Of a stretch of DNA of 64,000 nucleotides, positions 11,603 to 24,056 are shown in pieces; within the stretch, counting starts at the first letter, position 1, and the number at the start of each line of letters is the position of its first letter. The notes below the pieces were generated by a model. That model made no database searches, was not told the DNA's origin, and saw nothing but the letters and a program-made list of their open reading frames with translations. The translations under genes and the position numbers were made by a program. The DNA is from Rhipidocladum racemiflorum (taxonomy: Eukaryota > Streptophyta > Magnoliopsida > Poales > Poaceae), in the NCBI GenBank assembly GCA_036346355.1, contig CM070591.1, positions 19,142,001 through 19,206,000 of the forward strand, read 5' to 3'.

Positions 11603-12540
11603 ATGGTGAACACCCGCGGAAACCTTAGAGGCAATGGAAGTGGTTCTCGCCCAGCTGGGAACCCCAATGATGGAGCACCAGCACCCCAGCCAGCACCGCC
11701 AATTGACATGCAGAATTTTGGAGCTTTTCTTGCTGCAAAGACCCAGCTGATGCACGCCATGATGCAGCAGATGCAGCAAGTCACTGCTCAGGCCGTCGCT
11801 AACCAAGCAAATCAGGGACAGCGATAGGGAGCAAAGTTGTCGGAGTTCATGAGGACTCATCCACCCACATTCTCTGGAAATGCCAATCCACTGGAGGCGG
11901 ACAATTGGCTAAGGTCAATAGAAAGGAAGTTACACATTGCCCAATGCATGGGAAATGAGAAGGTGCTCTACGCCTCTCATCAGTTGGAAGGGACCGCCGC
12001 TGAATGGTGGGAGAACTTCTGTGCCACGCAGGAAAACCCATAGGACATCACATGGGAGGAGTTTACAAATTTGCATTTAAAGATTCACATGCCTGAAGGA
12101 ATAATGGACTTAAAGAAGGAAGAATTCAGGGCACTGAAGCAAGGTAATCAACCGGTGTCAGAATATCTGAATAAGTTCACACAGTTTGCACGCTACGCAC
12201 CTGAAGACGTAGCGACAGATAAGGCCAGACAGTCTCGCTTTATGAAGGGACTTAACTCAAGACTGCAGGTGGGACTGATCACCCACACCTTTCCAGATTT
12301 CCAAGAGCTTGTGAACAAGGCACTCATTCTTGAAGACAAGCGCAAGGAACTGGATGAGAATCGGAAGCGCAGGATGCAACAGCAGGGATCGCGTCAGGGA
12401 GCACAGCAACGCTTGAGGGTTGCGCCAAATCAGTTTTCAGATTCCAGCTGCAGAATGCAACAAGGACACCGTCACCAGCATCGAGACCCGTCAACCAGAA
12501 TTATCAGACCCCAGCTCGGCCCGAAAGCGCCGCTTTAGGC
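11603..12540 (+). pseudogene. Gag of element B
   Basis: It starts at ATG 11603 with a Gln/Met-rich N-terminus. It contains the retrotransposon gag core (PTFSGNANPLEADNWLRSIE, then EGTAAEWWENF and FMKGLNSRLQ). Stops interrupt it at 11825-11827 and 12041-12043 (both TAG). Around 12420-12540 the frame shifts by one into the frame carrying the CCHC zinc knuckle and pol; this is the only frameshift seen in B. Gag forms the particle that packages element RNA. Confidence 0.88.
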
Positions 12541-15500
12541 GATCAACAGGGGCGATGGGACGCTGCTACACATGCAACGAGCCAGGGCACTTCTCCAACA
12601 GTTGCCCCAAGAAGACAGCAGGAGTGACCCCGGTCCGCTTCAATCTGGGATCCACACCAGCCAGGACGCCTGCACCCGGAGCAAACCGTGGGACAGCACA
12701 GCCGGGAGCCATGCCCCAAACCGTAGTGAGAGGCCGAGTCAACCATGTCACCGCAGAGGCACTCCAGAATGCCACGGACATCGTGCTGGGTAAGTTACTT
12801 GTCAACTCAGTACCTGCAATAGTTTTGTTTGACTCTGGAGCTTCGCATTCATTTGTTTCTCAAGGCTTTGCTGCTAAAAACGATTTGGAGATTGCAAGAC
12901 TTAAATGCATGCTTCTAGTTCAAACCCTTGGTTCCGAACTCCGAACTAAAGTAGGATGTTCTGGGGTGAGAATATTAATAGATGGGGTAGAATTCCTAGC
13001 GAACCTTATTATACTGGAAACCCAGACCTTAGATGTTATTTTTGGAATGGATTGGTTATCCAAGCACAAGGCTGTGCTGGATTGTGGACGAAGGATTATC
13101 TCAGTTGAGAGCCCATGTGGAAGGAAAGTGGAATTTCGTGCGACAGCCATTCGTGAGGGATAGCTGATGGTTAACAGCGCAAAGGCAATCAGCATAGAGG
13201 ATGTCTCAGTTGTGAATGAGTATCCGGATGTTTTTCCTGAGGAATTACCTGGTATGCCGCCAAACAGAGACATAGAATTTGTGATAGAGTTGGTACCTAG
13301 TATGGCACCGATAGCAAAGAGACCTTACCGGATGTCCACCGAAGAATTGGTAGAGATGAAGAAGTAGCTTGAAGAGCTGATGGAGAAAGGATTCAACAGA
13401 CCGAGTTCGTCGCCATGGGGAGCACCAGTTCTCTTCGTCAAGAAGAAGGACGGGAGTTTCAGGATGTGCATTGACTACTGTGCACTCAACGAAGTCACCG
13501 TGAAGAACAAGTACCCGCTACCCAGGATCGATGATCTGTTTGACCAGCTGAGAGGAGCTGGAGTTTTCTCCAAGATTGATATGAGATCGGGATACTACCA
13601 GCTGAAGATTCAACCAGAGGATATTCCGAAGACCGCATTCTCGTGAAGATATGGACATTACGAGTTTACTGTTTTGTCCTTCGGTCTGACGAATGCGCCA
13701 GCTTACTTCATGAACATGATGAACAAGGTTTTTATGGAATACCTGGATAAGTTTGTCGTTGTGTTCATAGATGATATCCTAGTCTACTCCAAGACGAAGG
13801 ATGAACATGCACAACACTTGAGGCGAGTTTTGGAGAAGCTGAGAGAACAGCAACTTTTCGCCAAGTTCAGCAAATGTGACTTTTGGAAAGATAAGGTGGA
13901 GTTCCTTGGACACGTGATGACCGCAGAAGGAGTCGCCGTTGATCCAAGTAAGGTGGAAGCTTTGTTACACTGGGATCAACCGAAGACAGTGACCCAGATT
14001 CGGAGTTTCCTAGGAATGGCAGGTTACTACCGCCGCTTTATTGAAGGCTTTTCGACAATTGCGAGACCTCTTACGCAATTGTTGAAAAAGGAGAAGAAAT
14101 TTAACTGGACGCGGGAGTGCAAGAAAGGTTTCCAAGAGTTGAAGAAACGATTGACATCAGCACCGGTGTTAGTTCTACCGGATGTGAACCAAAGTTTTGA
14201 CATATATTGTGATGCATCACGCCAGGGGCTTGGATGTGTGTTGATGCAGAATCAGAAAGTCGTTGCTTATGCATCAAGGCAGTTGAGGCCGCATGAGGAG
14301 AATTACCCGACGCATGACCTGGAATTAGCTGCCGTAGTGCATGCCTTGAAGTTGTGGCGCCATTATCTGATTGGGAATAGATGTGAAGTGTATACGGATC
14401 ATAAGAGCCTTAAGTACATATTCACCCAGTCGGATCTAAACATGAGGCAAAGGAGATGGTTAGAGTTGATCAAGGACTACAATGTCGGAATCCATTACCA
14501 TCCCTGAAAGGCCAATGTGGTGGCTGATGCCTTGAGTCGGAAGAGCCACACGGTGAATATGATGATAGCAGGAAGCCAGGACGAGCTATGCAAGGAATTT
14601 CAGGAGCTGAAGCTTGAATTAGTGCCAGAATGATTCTTGGCCGCATTGGAAGTAAGGCCTACCTTGGAAGATCAGATTTGCGAAGGACAGAAAGATGATG
14701 CCAAGATCCTGAAGATCAAGTCCAAGATGGACGAGGGCAAGCCTAAGGACTTCAGACTGGATGAGCAAGGCACGTTGTGGATTAAGGACCGCATCTGTGT
14801 ACCAAACAAGAAAGAGCTGAAGTAGTTGATTCTAGAAGAAGCTCATGATTCCAAATACTCGATTCATCCAGGAAGTGCGAAGATGTATCAGGACCTAAGG
14901 GAAAGATTCTTGTGGCCGAGTATGAAACGAGAAGTTGCCGAGCATGTTGCATTGTGCGATATATGCCAGAGAGTCAAGGCAATGCATCAGAGGCCAGCAG
15001 GATTGCTACAGCCACTAAAGATACCTGAGTGGAAGTGGGAGGAAATCGGAATGGAGTTCATTACTGGTTTGCCTAAAACCCAAGGGGGATATGACTCCAT
15101 ATGGGTCATAGTGGATTGCTTGACTAAGGTCGCCCACTTTATCCCCATAAAGACCACCTATTCGGGAGATAAGTTAGCTGAGCTATATATGACCAGGATC
15201 GTCTATTTGCACGGAGTACCGAAAAAGATTGTTTCGGACAGAGGTACCCAATTTACCTCAAGATTATGGAATAAGCTGCATGAAGCCATGGGAACCCGTT
15301 TAAACTTCAGTACAGCATATCATCCGCAGACGGACGGACAAACTGAAAGAGTTAATTAGATACTGGAGGATATGTTAAGAGCGTGTGCATTGGCTTATGC
15401 TACCTCTTGGGACAAGAGTCTGCCGTATGCCGAGTTCAGCTACAACAACAGTTATCAGGCCAGTCTGCAAATGTCACCCTTTGAGGCGTTATGTGGTCGA

Positions 15501-16070
15501 CCCTGTCGAACACCGTTGAACTGGAATGAGACGGGCGAACGACATGTTTTTGGACCGGACATCCTTCAAGAAGCCGAAGAGAAGATTGCGATGATCCGAG
15601 AAAGACTGAAGATAGCTCAGTCAAGACAGAAGAGTTACGCTGACAACCGCCGCCGAGACCTGTGTTTTGAACCAGAAGATTTCGTGTATCTCAGAGTCAC
15701 ACCACTCAAGGGAGTTAAGAGATTCCATGCCAAGGGGAAGCTCGCGCCGCGATATGTTTGACCATTCAAGGTATTGAGCTGTAGAGGTGAAGTTGCTTAT
15801 CAATTGGAGTTGCCACAATCCTTAGCAGGAGTTCATGATGTCTTCCATGTATCCCAACTGAAGAAGTGTCTCCGAGTGCCAGATGAACAAACGCCCTTCG
15901 AATCGATCGAGTTGCAAGAAGATCTGACTTATAAGGAGCACCCCGTTAAGAATTTGGATACGATGGATCGAGAGACAAGGAACAAGTCAACCCGTTTCCG
16001 CAGAGTTCAATGGAGCAACCATGCAGAAAGTGAAGCAACTTGGGAGCGCGAGGAGGATTTGATGAAATAG
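12541..16070 (+). pseudogene. Pol of element B: PR-RT-RNase H-INT-chromodomain
   Basis: A single reading frame covers, in order, a CCHC knuckle (CYTCNEPGHFSNSC, ~12562), aspartic protease (FDSGASHSFV, ~12830), reverse transcriptase (VFIDDILVYS, ~13765), RNase H (YCDASRQGLGCVL, then YTDHKSLKY), integrase with the HHCC zinc region and catalytic core (IVSDRGTQF; YHPQTDGQTERVN), and a C-terminal chromodomain-like stretch (VQWSNHAESEATWERE, ~16000). Eight in-frame stops break it: 13161 TAG, 13365 TAG, 13644 TGA, 14505 TGA, 14631 TGA, 14823 TAG, 15357 TAG, 15759 TGA. No frameshift occurs over 3.5 kb. Three of the TGAs sit where the family normally has Gly. Confidence 0.93.
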
Positions 16071-16120
16071 TTTCCAAACCTATTCCTTAGTCAGCCCTGA
16101 ATCTCGGGGACGAGATTCTG

Positions 16121-16133
16121 TTAAGGGGGGAAG
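16121..16133 (+). other. Polypurine tract of B
   Basis: TTAAGGGGGGAAG directly before the TGTAACACCCC start of the 3' LTR, the expected plus-strand primer. Confidence 0.85.
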
Positions 16134-16135
16134 TT

Positions 16136-19100
16136 TGTAACACCCCAATTTTTGCTTTTCATGAATTTAAAAGTTATTTTGTACTTTTGTGAATTTTTGG
16201 AATTCTCTGGAATTTATTTGGACTTATTTGGATTTAATTTGAATTTATTCCCTTTTGAAATAATCAAGAATTAAAAGATGCAAATAAAATTTTGTTGGAA
16301 ATATTTTATTTGAGTCCCAAATGTCCTAAAATATTTTCTAGAATTTTTCTGGAATTTTTCTGAGTATTTTGCTATTTTTCTTGAATTAAATGAATTTCTA
16401 AAAATTATTTTGAATATTTAATCACCGGAAATTCAAACCGGGTTTTATTGTTCCTCCGACCGAGCCCGAGCTGGACTCGAGTTCGAGTCCGACTGGAACC
16501 CAAACCGTGTCGCGCCTGAGCCGGACCCGTCCGCCCGAGCCCTAGCTCGTGGACCGTTGGATCAAGATCCAACGGCCCACATTGAGCCACATAGCCACGT
16601 GCGCCCGCACCGCACTAACCCTAAGACCTAGCCGATCTGGACTGTTGGATCTAGATTCAACGATCAAGATCAACCCATACCGGTTCGAGCCGTATCCGGT
16701 CCGGATCCGGTTCCGCCCGCGCGATCGTGGCTGTTGGATGCGCCACGTGTACGGCCCAGATTGCGTCTTCCCCGTCCGAATCGCTGCTGAACTCCGCCGC
16801 CATGTGGGCCTAGGGCTCCGCCTTTTGCGCGGACGCCGAGGGTATTTAATGCTCGGGTCGCACCCCGAGGACCGCCTTGACCCCGCGCAGCCGTTGCCCT
16901 AGCCGCCGCCCGTAGTACCCCGACGCGCCCGCAATTGCTCACCGTAGTTGCTCTCTCCTCCGCCACGGTTTTTGCTTCGCCCCGCCGTTCTCCGCCGCGG
17001 CTAAGCCCAGTTACGACATCCCCAGACCGAGGCGAACCCGTGGGGATATTTCACCTCACCGGAATCGTGTCCACACGCTATTGGGCATGTCCTCGTCTCC
17101 GTCTCCGGCCACCGCAACCCCGCCACGTCACCATCGTCGCCTCGAGCTCGGACAGCCGTCGGATCAAGATCAAACCGCCACGGTAAGCCCACGTTTCCTC
17201 CGAAACCCCAGAGAACCAGATTAGATCTGGACCGTTGGATCAAGATCCAACGGCCCACATTCGCCCACGTCACCCCGTAACAAATCCACGTTGCGGTATT
17301 TAGATATAATCCTAACCGTTGGATCTAGATCCAACGGCATAGAGTCATACACGTGTCACGCGCCGGGACATGCCACGTTGTCCCATGGCGCGGTGAAACC
17401 CCAACGTATCTGGACCGTCCGATCTAGATCGAACGGCCCAGATCAACCGCGTTAAGCCCATACGTGAAACCCTAAGATCAAATCCGCGCCGTCGATTTTC
17501 AAATCAACGGTCGCGATTGCGCCACGTGTGCCCTAGCCGCGCCCACACGCGTGGGTGCGTGTCTCTGACATGCGGGGGCCGCGTGTTAGTAGGCCCATCG
17601 TGTCAGGCGAGCCCGTGCGGGCGTGAGCATGAGTCGCTGATAGGGCGGGCCCGCCTATCAGCGGCGCCTGTCCGGTGGACCAGGACCACCGTGGACCGGG
17701 CCATGCACGTGGACCAAGTCCATGCGCCGGCACCGACGTGGCCGCACCCGAGCGTGCCACGTGGCACGATGACGTCATGCTGACGTCATCGGGGGTTCGG
17801 CCGGTGCTGACGTCAGCAGGCCAACGTGGACCAATGAGGTGCTGACATGTGTCCCCCATGACGCAATAAATATTTTCTGAAAATGAAAATGATTTATTAA
17901 TTCGGTTTATTGGTTTTGAAAATAGATTCAAACTTCAAAATGCTATAACTTTTGCATTTTAACTCCGATTTGAGTGATTCCAATTTCTAAAATTTTATAA
18001 AATTGAGATCTGCCCAGTGGTGAATTTTATTTAATTTTTGGACTAAAGTTTTCTCTGTAAAATTATTTAATTGAATATTTACAACTTTGAACGCTTATAA
18101 CTTTTGCGTTTTAACTCCGATTTTGACGGTTCAAGTTCCTAAAAATTCATAAAAATATACTCTCTCTGTTTATGGACTTTATTTGGATGTTTGGACACTT
18201 TTTGTCTACTGTTTATTTATTTATTGCTATTTACACGCATTACGAGTAGACGTTGAAGTGCCCAAAGGCTTCGAAGGAGAAGTGTTGACCCAGGAGCCAG
18301 CTCAGGAGCCTGAACAAGTGCTATTTGAAGGAAATTTGTGCTTTGACCATGTTGATCCCATTTTGAAATTAATTTGATTTAAATTATTGCATGCTAGTTC
18401 AATTAGAAAATGCCTTAATTAATTTTGGGAGAGTAGTTAATTGCCTAGTCGTTGTATGCCACCTTGACATAAATGATCGTATGCCATGACCCCTTGTTAC
18501 CCTAGTTGTAGATTAAATAGTTGGACATTATTAAATTGCCAGCATGGGTATTTAGACCGTTGTAGTGCAATGCTTAGACCTGCCACGTATATCTGACGCG
18601 ATTTTGCCAATTACATGTTAACATTGACATAATGATATATGGAACATGTTTTTAAGAAGTTTCATGTGTTATTGATGGCACATGGTGCATGGTAATCAAC
18701 TGAGGGTTTGATAAATAGTTTTCGACTGGGGCATGTGGCAAGAATGATCGGGTGGGCCAGTTGTGGCACCAGGAACGTTGATTTCGTTCTTCGGGTAGCC
18801 TTGCCCTGGTCACCCTAAGGACTTAACCTTGCAAGCCTTTGAATTGAGTCAAACGTGCAACCACATGTCTGTAATGGGACGGACCTAGTTGATTAAGTTG
18901 CTAATGACGTACCTGTGGGACCTCGGGGTGTCAACTATACCTTTTGTGTAGGGTTACAGGGAGCGTACCGGGGCTGCGGCCAGGTACCCATCTAACGGTT
19001 GATTGGCCTAAACTTCGCCTTCGCTAAGGGAAGGGTTAGTGTGCAATAACCGAGGAGGCCCACTTGTGCTGTTAGAAGTTTCCGAAAGACTTTGTTACGG

Positions 19101-19168
19101 ACACTCGCCTTTGTGATATTTGACTGTATATTGTGGGTAAAGTGCATAACCTCTGCAGAGTGTAAAAT
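16136..19168 (+). repeat. 3' LTR of B, missing its 3' end
   Basis: It starts TGTAACACCCCAATTT after the polypurine tract and matches the 5' LTR from 16677 on. It breaks off at GTGTAAAAT (19168), whereas the 5' copy continues another ~690 bp. It contains duplicated blocks around TATAACTTTTGC (17943 and 18099), and many palindromic and ACGT motifs. Confidence 0.88.
17350..17815. promoter_or_regulatory. Cluster of ACGT-core motifs in the B 3' LTR
   Basis: Three TGACGTCA palindromes lie at 17770-17777, 17781-17788 and 17808-17815. The first two are spaced like an as-1 element. CACGTG G-boxes lie at 17350, 17523, 17706 and 17758 (within GCCACGTGGC), with further copies at 16596 and 16744. These are classical plant bZIP binding sites. 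Whether they drive transcription is not shown by the sequence. Confidence 0.55.
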
Positions 19169-22060
19169 TTCGTAAGTCAAGACGCAAAGGAAACACAAAT
19201 CTCCTACACCACAACCAACATACCAGAAATTCTTCATTGTTTCTTTTCATACCAGAAGAAATAGAAATCTTGATTTGTGACATGAATGCACACTTTTTAA
19301 GAGCACTCTGGATTAGTCATATATCTATATATGACTTTCTCACCGACCTGGCTCTTCGACCCTTTCATCATTGAACATCTATAAACAATGTCATGCTTCC
19401 TTTTCACCATTCATTCATCATGTAACAACAATACCGAATAGTCATTCACCAAAAGACTTCTTCCTCAGTATCACATGAATGAACACCAATAACATCGATG
19501 ATTGCGCTAAATCATATAACTATGACGGCAACATTGTTAACAGCAAAACACCACGTCATGTCAAAACCCACCATCCATTTAAAGCTAACCTTGCAAAACC
19601 TCGCATTCTAACCAAAATCAACATTTTGGAACAGAACATCAACTCCAAAGTCAAACATCTGCACACACAACCACCACAAATTTTTCTCAAAGAGAAAGAG
19701 AAACTCATTTCAAAAGGGAACACTTCACTAACAAAATCACTTATGAACCATTCCTAAAATCCACCTTGTGAAGCATTTTCAAACACCACACACATTTTCA
19801 AATAACTCCAACTCTAGCCAAATTGAGTTACAAATTGAATCTCAAGAATCTCCAACACAACCCACTAAGACCTTATGCTTCCTTTAAAATTTATTCCAAA
19901 GATCATTCCGTGTGAACGCGAAGGAGCGCGATCCACTCAAAAACTTTTGGGTGTGAATCCATACTCATAGCACACCCTAAACAAAATAGCAAAAACCGAA
20001 GATTGGCACCAATCTCTACGAGTTTTAGGGAACCTCGGAAACACAACACAAGGAATACCTTGACCGAAGGAATTCAACCAAAATAGCCAACAACCAACCC
20101 AGTCCAAACGCTTTTAAACACAAAGCTCAAAGATAAAAAGAACCATCTCTAGTATTCCACTACGCTTTCCATTAAAGACTTCAATAATCACTATTTACTC
20201 CTTGAGAAGCCCCATCAAGGTTCAACAAAAAACTACATCACAAACTCTTTCTCTTATTACCTTTCCCAACACTTATAAATAAAGTTTATGATGCTTATCA
20301 AAAAGACCTCCAACCAATACTACCTCATCCTGACCCCCACAGACAAACACATCATGCAACATCATATTCTGGATTTAAAACATAATACTTCAACAATTAC
20401 TTTAGCATGATCAACCTCTCAATTTTATACCATCCAAACATTAACTTTTAATAATCGCAACATATTCAATTAATCAATGACTTCAGCAAATAGATATTAT
20501 CTCCACAAGACAAAATCTGTAAACATGATTCTAAGATATACATTCATTAAGGATTAAATTCTACATCATGTTAATTATCCATGGTTCACTCCATCACAGC
20601 ATGTTACAATGTCCATCATTTTAAGGATGGTTTTTCAACGATTAACCTAAACAATTAACACCACTTCTAAGTCATCATTATCGATAAACAGCATAATCAT
20701 AAACAACAACATTGCTTTAAGCTACCCCATACATAGGTTATAACAATTTGCCGCTACTCAACATACTCCAACTATTAAAATGAATTTAATAAGTTAGACC
20801 ATCACGACGCTCTTACAGCAACAACAAAACCTATATCTTCCCAATTGACATCGATACTAGTATTATAGGAACACAACTGCATACTTCCAAATGTACTAAT
20901 GGTTTGCAACAACATAAATAGCAATTCTAATCAACTTCCAAGTTAAAGTCACAAGCCAGCATGATTAAATTTCTCTACGAACATGTCTAAATTAGAACAT
21001 CTTTAAGCAACCAACAAGGTTTCTGTAACAATATCAATAGTTTAAATCATCTTAATATTCTAACTATGCATCAGGGTTTAAAACTTTAAACATTATCGAG
21101 GGTCATAAGCACTTTTTAAAGCAAAGCAATATATTCTAAGCATGTACATTACCCATTTAATCATTCTCGCTATAGAGTAAACTACAACACTAGTAGTCTA
21201 TTTATTCTCAAGCTAGAGATAATAATCACATTGAATTGATTCAACTCACAATTTAACTTAGCAACACGCCATTCCATAAACCACAGCTCAAGAACAAGAA
21301 TGATCACCGATAAACAATTTCTCCTTTCCAGGCAAGGAAGAAAAACAAAACTCGAACAAAAATGCAGGAGAGCACAACTCTCAAATTTCCAACTCTGAAA
21401 GCCAAAACTCTTCAAGAAATCGCAAGACCTACAACTTCCAAAAAGGAAGAAGGATGCACCAGGGAAAATCAAATGTTCACTAAATCTTTTCCGATAGAGA
21501 TTCAAACTTAACTCCACCCAACTCGAGGTCTGCATAAGGGGAAACTCCAACACTTTTCTTAGTTAGGGAGAACAACCACCACACAAGTTTCCTCCCCAAG
21601 ACCACAATAACCAACAAAACCGGGTGTCAAAACAAAAATTGCGACCAAAAGACGTGCAACACACAACTCTTCTTCTTCGTCTTCAACTAAGGAAGACAAA
21701 ACCACAAACTGCCTATGGAACAATCCACGAAAATCCAATACCAAACACTTTTCTTTTGATTTCAATCAACTAAAACCAAGAAAACCAACCAAACCGATCG
21801 TCAGAATGGTAAAAGAAATCCAAAAGGATCCACCATCAACTTTTCTAATCAACTCCAACCAACTACCCAGTCTACGACAGAAAGGATAAGCACTCTTCTC
21901 CTATAGGGGTTAATAATTCTTCGGTGATGGCGTTAACCGGCCACACCGTCAAACCATACCCTTACTATGAACAGAAAGAGGTGACCGAAACCCTTCGGCA
22001 CCCCAACCTCACTTTATCACGTTAACAAGAACAATTCAGTCAATTATCTCATAAACATAG
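19169..22060 (-). other. AT-rich interior attributed to element A, no gene seen
   Basis: 2.9 kb lying between the broken end of element B and solo LTR C1. It contains no recognised protein domain in any frame; open frames here are short and of biased composition. It is placed in element A by position only. A segment at 19305-19350 carries a weak echo of the LTR motif GATTAGTCATA...CTTTCTCACCGACCT, so some of it may be a diverged piece of LTR. Confidence 0.45.
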
Positions 22061-23767
22061 TGTGAAATCATGTGATGAAAAATTGGCTTAATGATGAATT
22101 TGGTATTGCAAAGTGGTTGTGCTTATGACATGTGTGGTGCATGTGCATGTGTTGTTTCAGTTGATTAATGGATATGCTTGTGATAGCATGGTAATGATTT
22201 TGCTTGATGCAATGCGCTCGTGTGAGTGGTTGCATGGATTGATCTTGAGTCAAGTCGTGGACTTGTGCTCGTACACGGTTGTGTGTTTGTTCATGTGCAG
22301 GTATTGCTCGAGGGCGAACGTGGTCGATGACGGGACCGGAACTAGGTTCATGGAGGAACTGAGGTTCGGGACTAGGTTCAGGGAGGAACTGAGGTCTTGG
22401 TGGTCAAGGATGTCATGCGGGACGTTCGGGCTAAGAGAATGGTGCACATGAAGAATGGTTAGTCACGTGAGAATGGCAGGAGGTCATTCGCGTGCAAAGT
22501 GTTAGTCACGTGAGTATGGCAGGTGGCCATACGCGTGCAAAGTGTTAGTCACGTGAGTATGGTAGGGTTGCCATACGCGTGCAAGAGTTGTACTCGGCCA
22601 GGTTGGGCCAAGTAGAGTTGTGTTGGATACAGATTCCTTCTAGATTAGGAATTGTATTCAGAACTCCTTGTGTTTTGCTCCTTTAAATAGGAGGGGTGTC
22701 TCCTGTTGAAGGGCATTAATCGGTGCTGTGGATTAGGGTTTGTACTCTTTTGTTGGGAGTATTGTAATCAGACTAGACAAAGAAATAAAAACCAATTTCG
22801 TCGGCAAGTCATGTTTACGGGAAAAATAAAAATAGCGTCGTGCACCGAGCGAAAGCAGCGAAAAAGATTTTGCGGGACTCGGCGGCTCAGAGTGTTTCGA
22901 CGACAGCAGGCGTTCGGGAATCGGGAGCGTGAGGCGTGGCGCTTAGCAGCAGAGATTCCCATGCAGGAGCTGATCCTGTTTCCAAGCAGTGCAGCGCACA
23001 ACATCAAAGAGGAACCAAGGCGACGTGCACCACTTGTGCTAAAATAGTACTCCGTTGGCCTTCTGTATATGCCAATAAGTTTGTGATTGAACGCATGCAA
23101 GCACGGGACAACAGAGCGAAGAAAGAAAAGGTTCTGCTGCTACGACCGCATGCATACACAAGTAAGTCAATACATCAAGTAAACACAGCGCCACAGATCT
23201 TTAGAAGCGCTCCAGTAAATCGTGATTACTGTAGCAATGGAGGTAATGCCGCACCATTAATTTTCAATAAATAGAAGGTGATTTGTTATTGCACGTTTAT
23301 TTCGTTTCTAGATTGATTTATTATTTCTTCGTGATAATTTTGATTTGATCTATTTCAAACCTTCCTAGGGCATCAAGTTATTGATCTAAAAAGTTTGGTT
23401 GGTTAATTCCATGTAGATTTTGTTTAATCACGAAATTAGGGTTTAATCAATTCGCGTCACTTTTGGAACAGTCAACTTGCGAAGCCTATAACTTTTGATC
23501 CGTAGATCCGATTGAGTCGATTCTTGTTGGGTTAGTTTCTAAATTGAATCTAGTTTATACAGTAAAAATTTCACATCAATTGCACGGTTGGATCTCCGGG
23601 AATTCATGATTTAATGAACGTCTATTAATCTGTTTTTGCGTGAAATCGAAGCGATTATTTGATTCCGATTTGGGGTGAATTTTTAGTAGATCAAAAATTT
23701 GGTTTTAGCTTCCGCACAATCATTCACCCCCCCTCTGATTGCTATATTCGTATACTTCGATCCTACA
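22061..23767 (+). mobile_element. Solo LTR C1 (family C), TSD CATAG
   Basis: 1707 bp from TGTGAAATCATG to CGATCCTACA, flanked by CATAG at 22056-22060 and 23768-23772. It shares its body and both termini with C2 (38058-41300, opposite strand) but lacks C2's hairpin array. A TTTAAATAG TATA-like motif lies near 22682. It is inserted in the interior of element A. Confidence 0.92.
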
Positions 23768-23772
23768 CATAG

Positions 23773-24042
23773 CAACATGCATCATCAAATAAAGCATTCA
23801 ACATCAAAGCTTAAATACAACATTTAAGCATAAAGAAGCGATACCCATACCCTTTCCTACTGTGCATCCATGTGTGTCAAATTTTAAATTAGTTATTCCA
23901 CTTACATAAGTTTTTTTTATGTTGCTATCTTATGACAAAGTTTTAATTATAACCTAAGCCATGTTTCTAGGTTATCCCACATCAAAATTTTAGTTAACCC
24001 TATGGTATTTCACTAAGTTCATACACCACGGACCTGAAGCCC
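23773..24042 (-). other. Interior of element A next to the primer site
   Basis: About 280 bp of AT-rich non-coding DNA between solo LTR C1 and the primer site of A. No coding signal. Confidence 0.5.
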
Positions 24043-24054
24043 GCTCTGATACTA
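24043..24054 (-). other. Primer binding site of element A
   Basis: The minus strand reads TAGTATCAGAGC followed by GGGCTTCAGG, one mismatch from the Met-tRNA primer site TGGTATCAGAGC. It starts 2 bp inside the 5' LTR. Confidence 0.8.
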
Positions 24055-24056
24055 AC

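Larger units (their letters stand above)
8071..19168 (+). mobile_element. Ty3/Gypsy Tekay-like chromovirus B, eroded at both ends
   Basis: The order on the plus strand is 5' LTR remnant, Met primer site, extra ORF, gag, pol with protease, RT, RNase H, integrase and chromodomain, polypurine tract and 3' LTR remnant. The 5' LTR lacks the first ~540 bp and an internal ~925 bp; the 3' LTR lacks its last ~690 bp. No target duplication can therefore be seen. It sits inside the 3' LTR or interior of element A. Domain order and the C-terminal chromodomain identify a chromovirus; the Tekay/Del assignment rests on the look of RT and integrase. Confidence 0.9.

Noticed and set aside
19305..19350. Short similarity to the family A LTR motif, considered as the missing part of A's 3' LTR
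   Set aside because: Only ~40 bp are alike, and the flanks do not follow the LTR order, so it was not called an LTR remnant.
22706..23047. Plus-strand 113-codon frame and neighbours in 22700-23270
   Set aside because: They are inside solo LTR C1, and the C2 copy does not preserve them.
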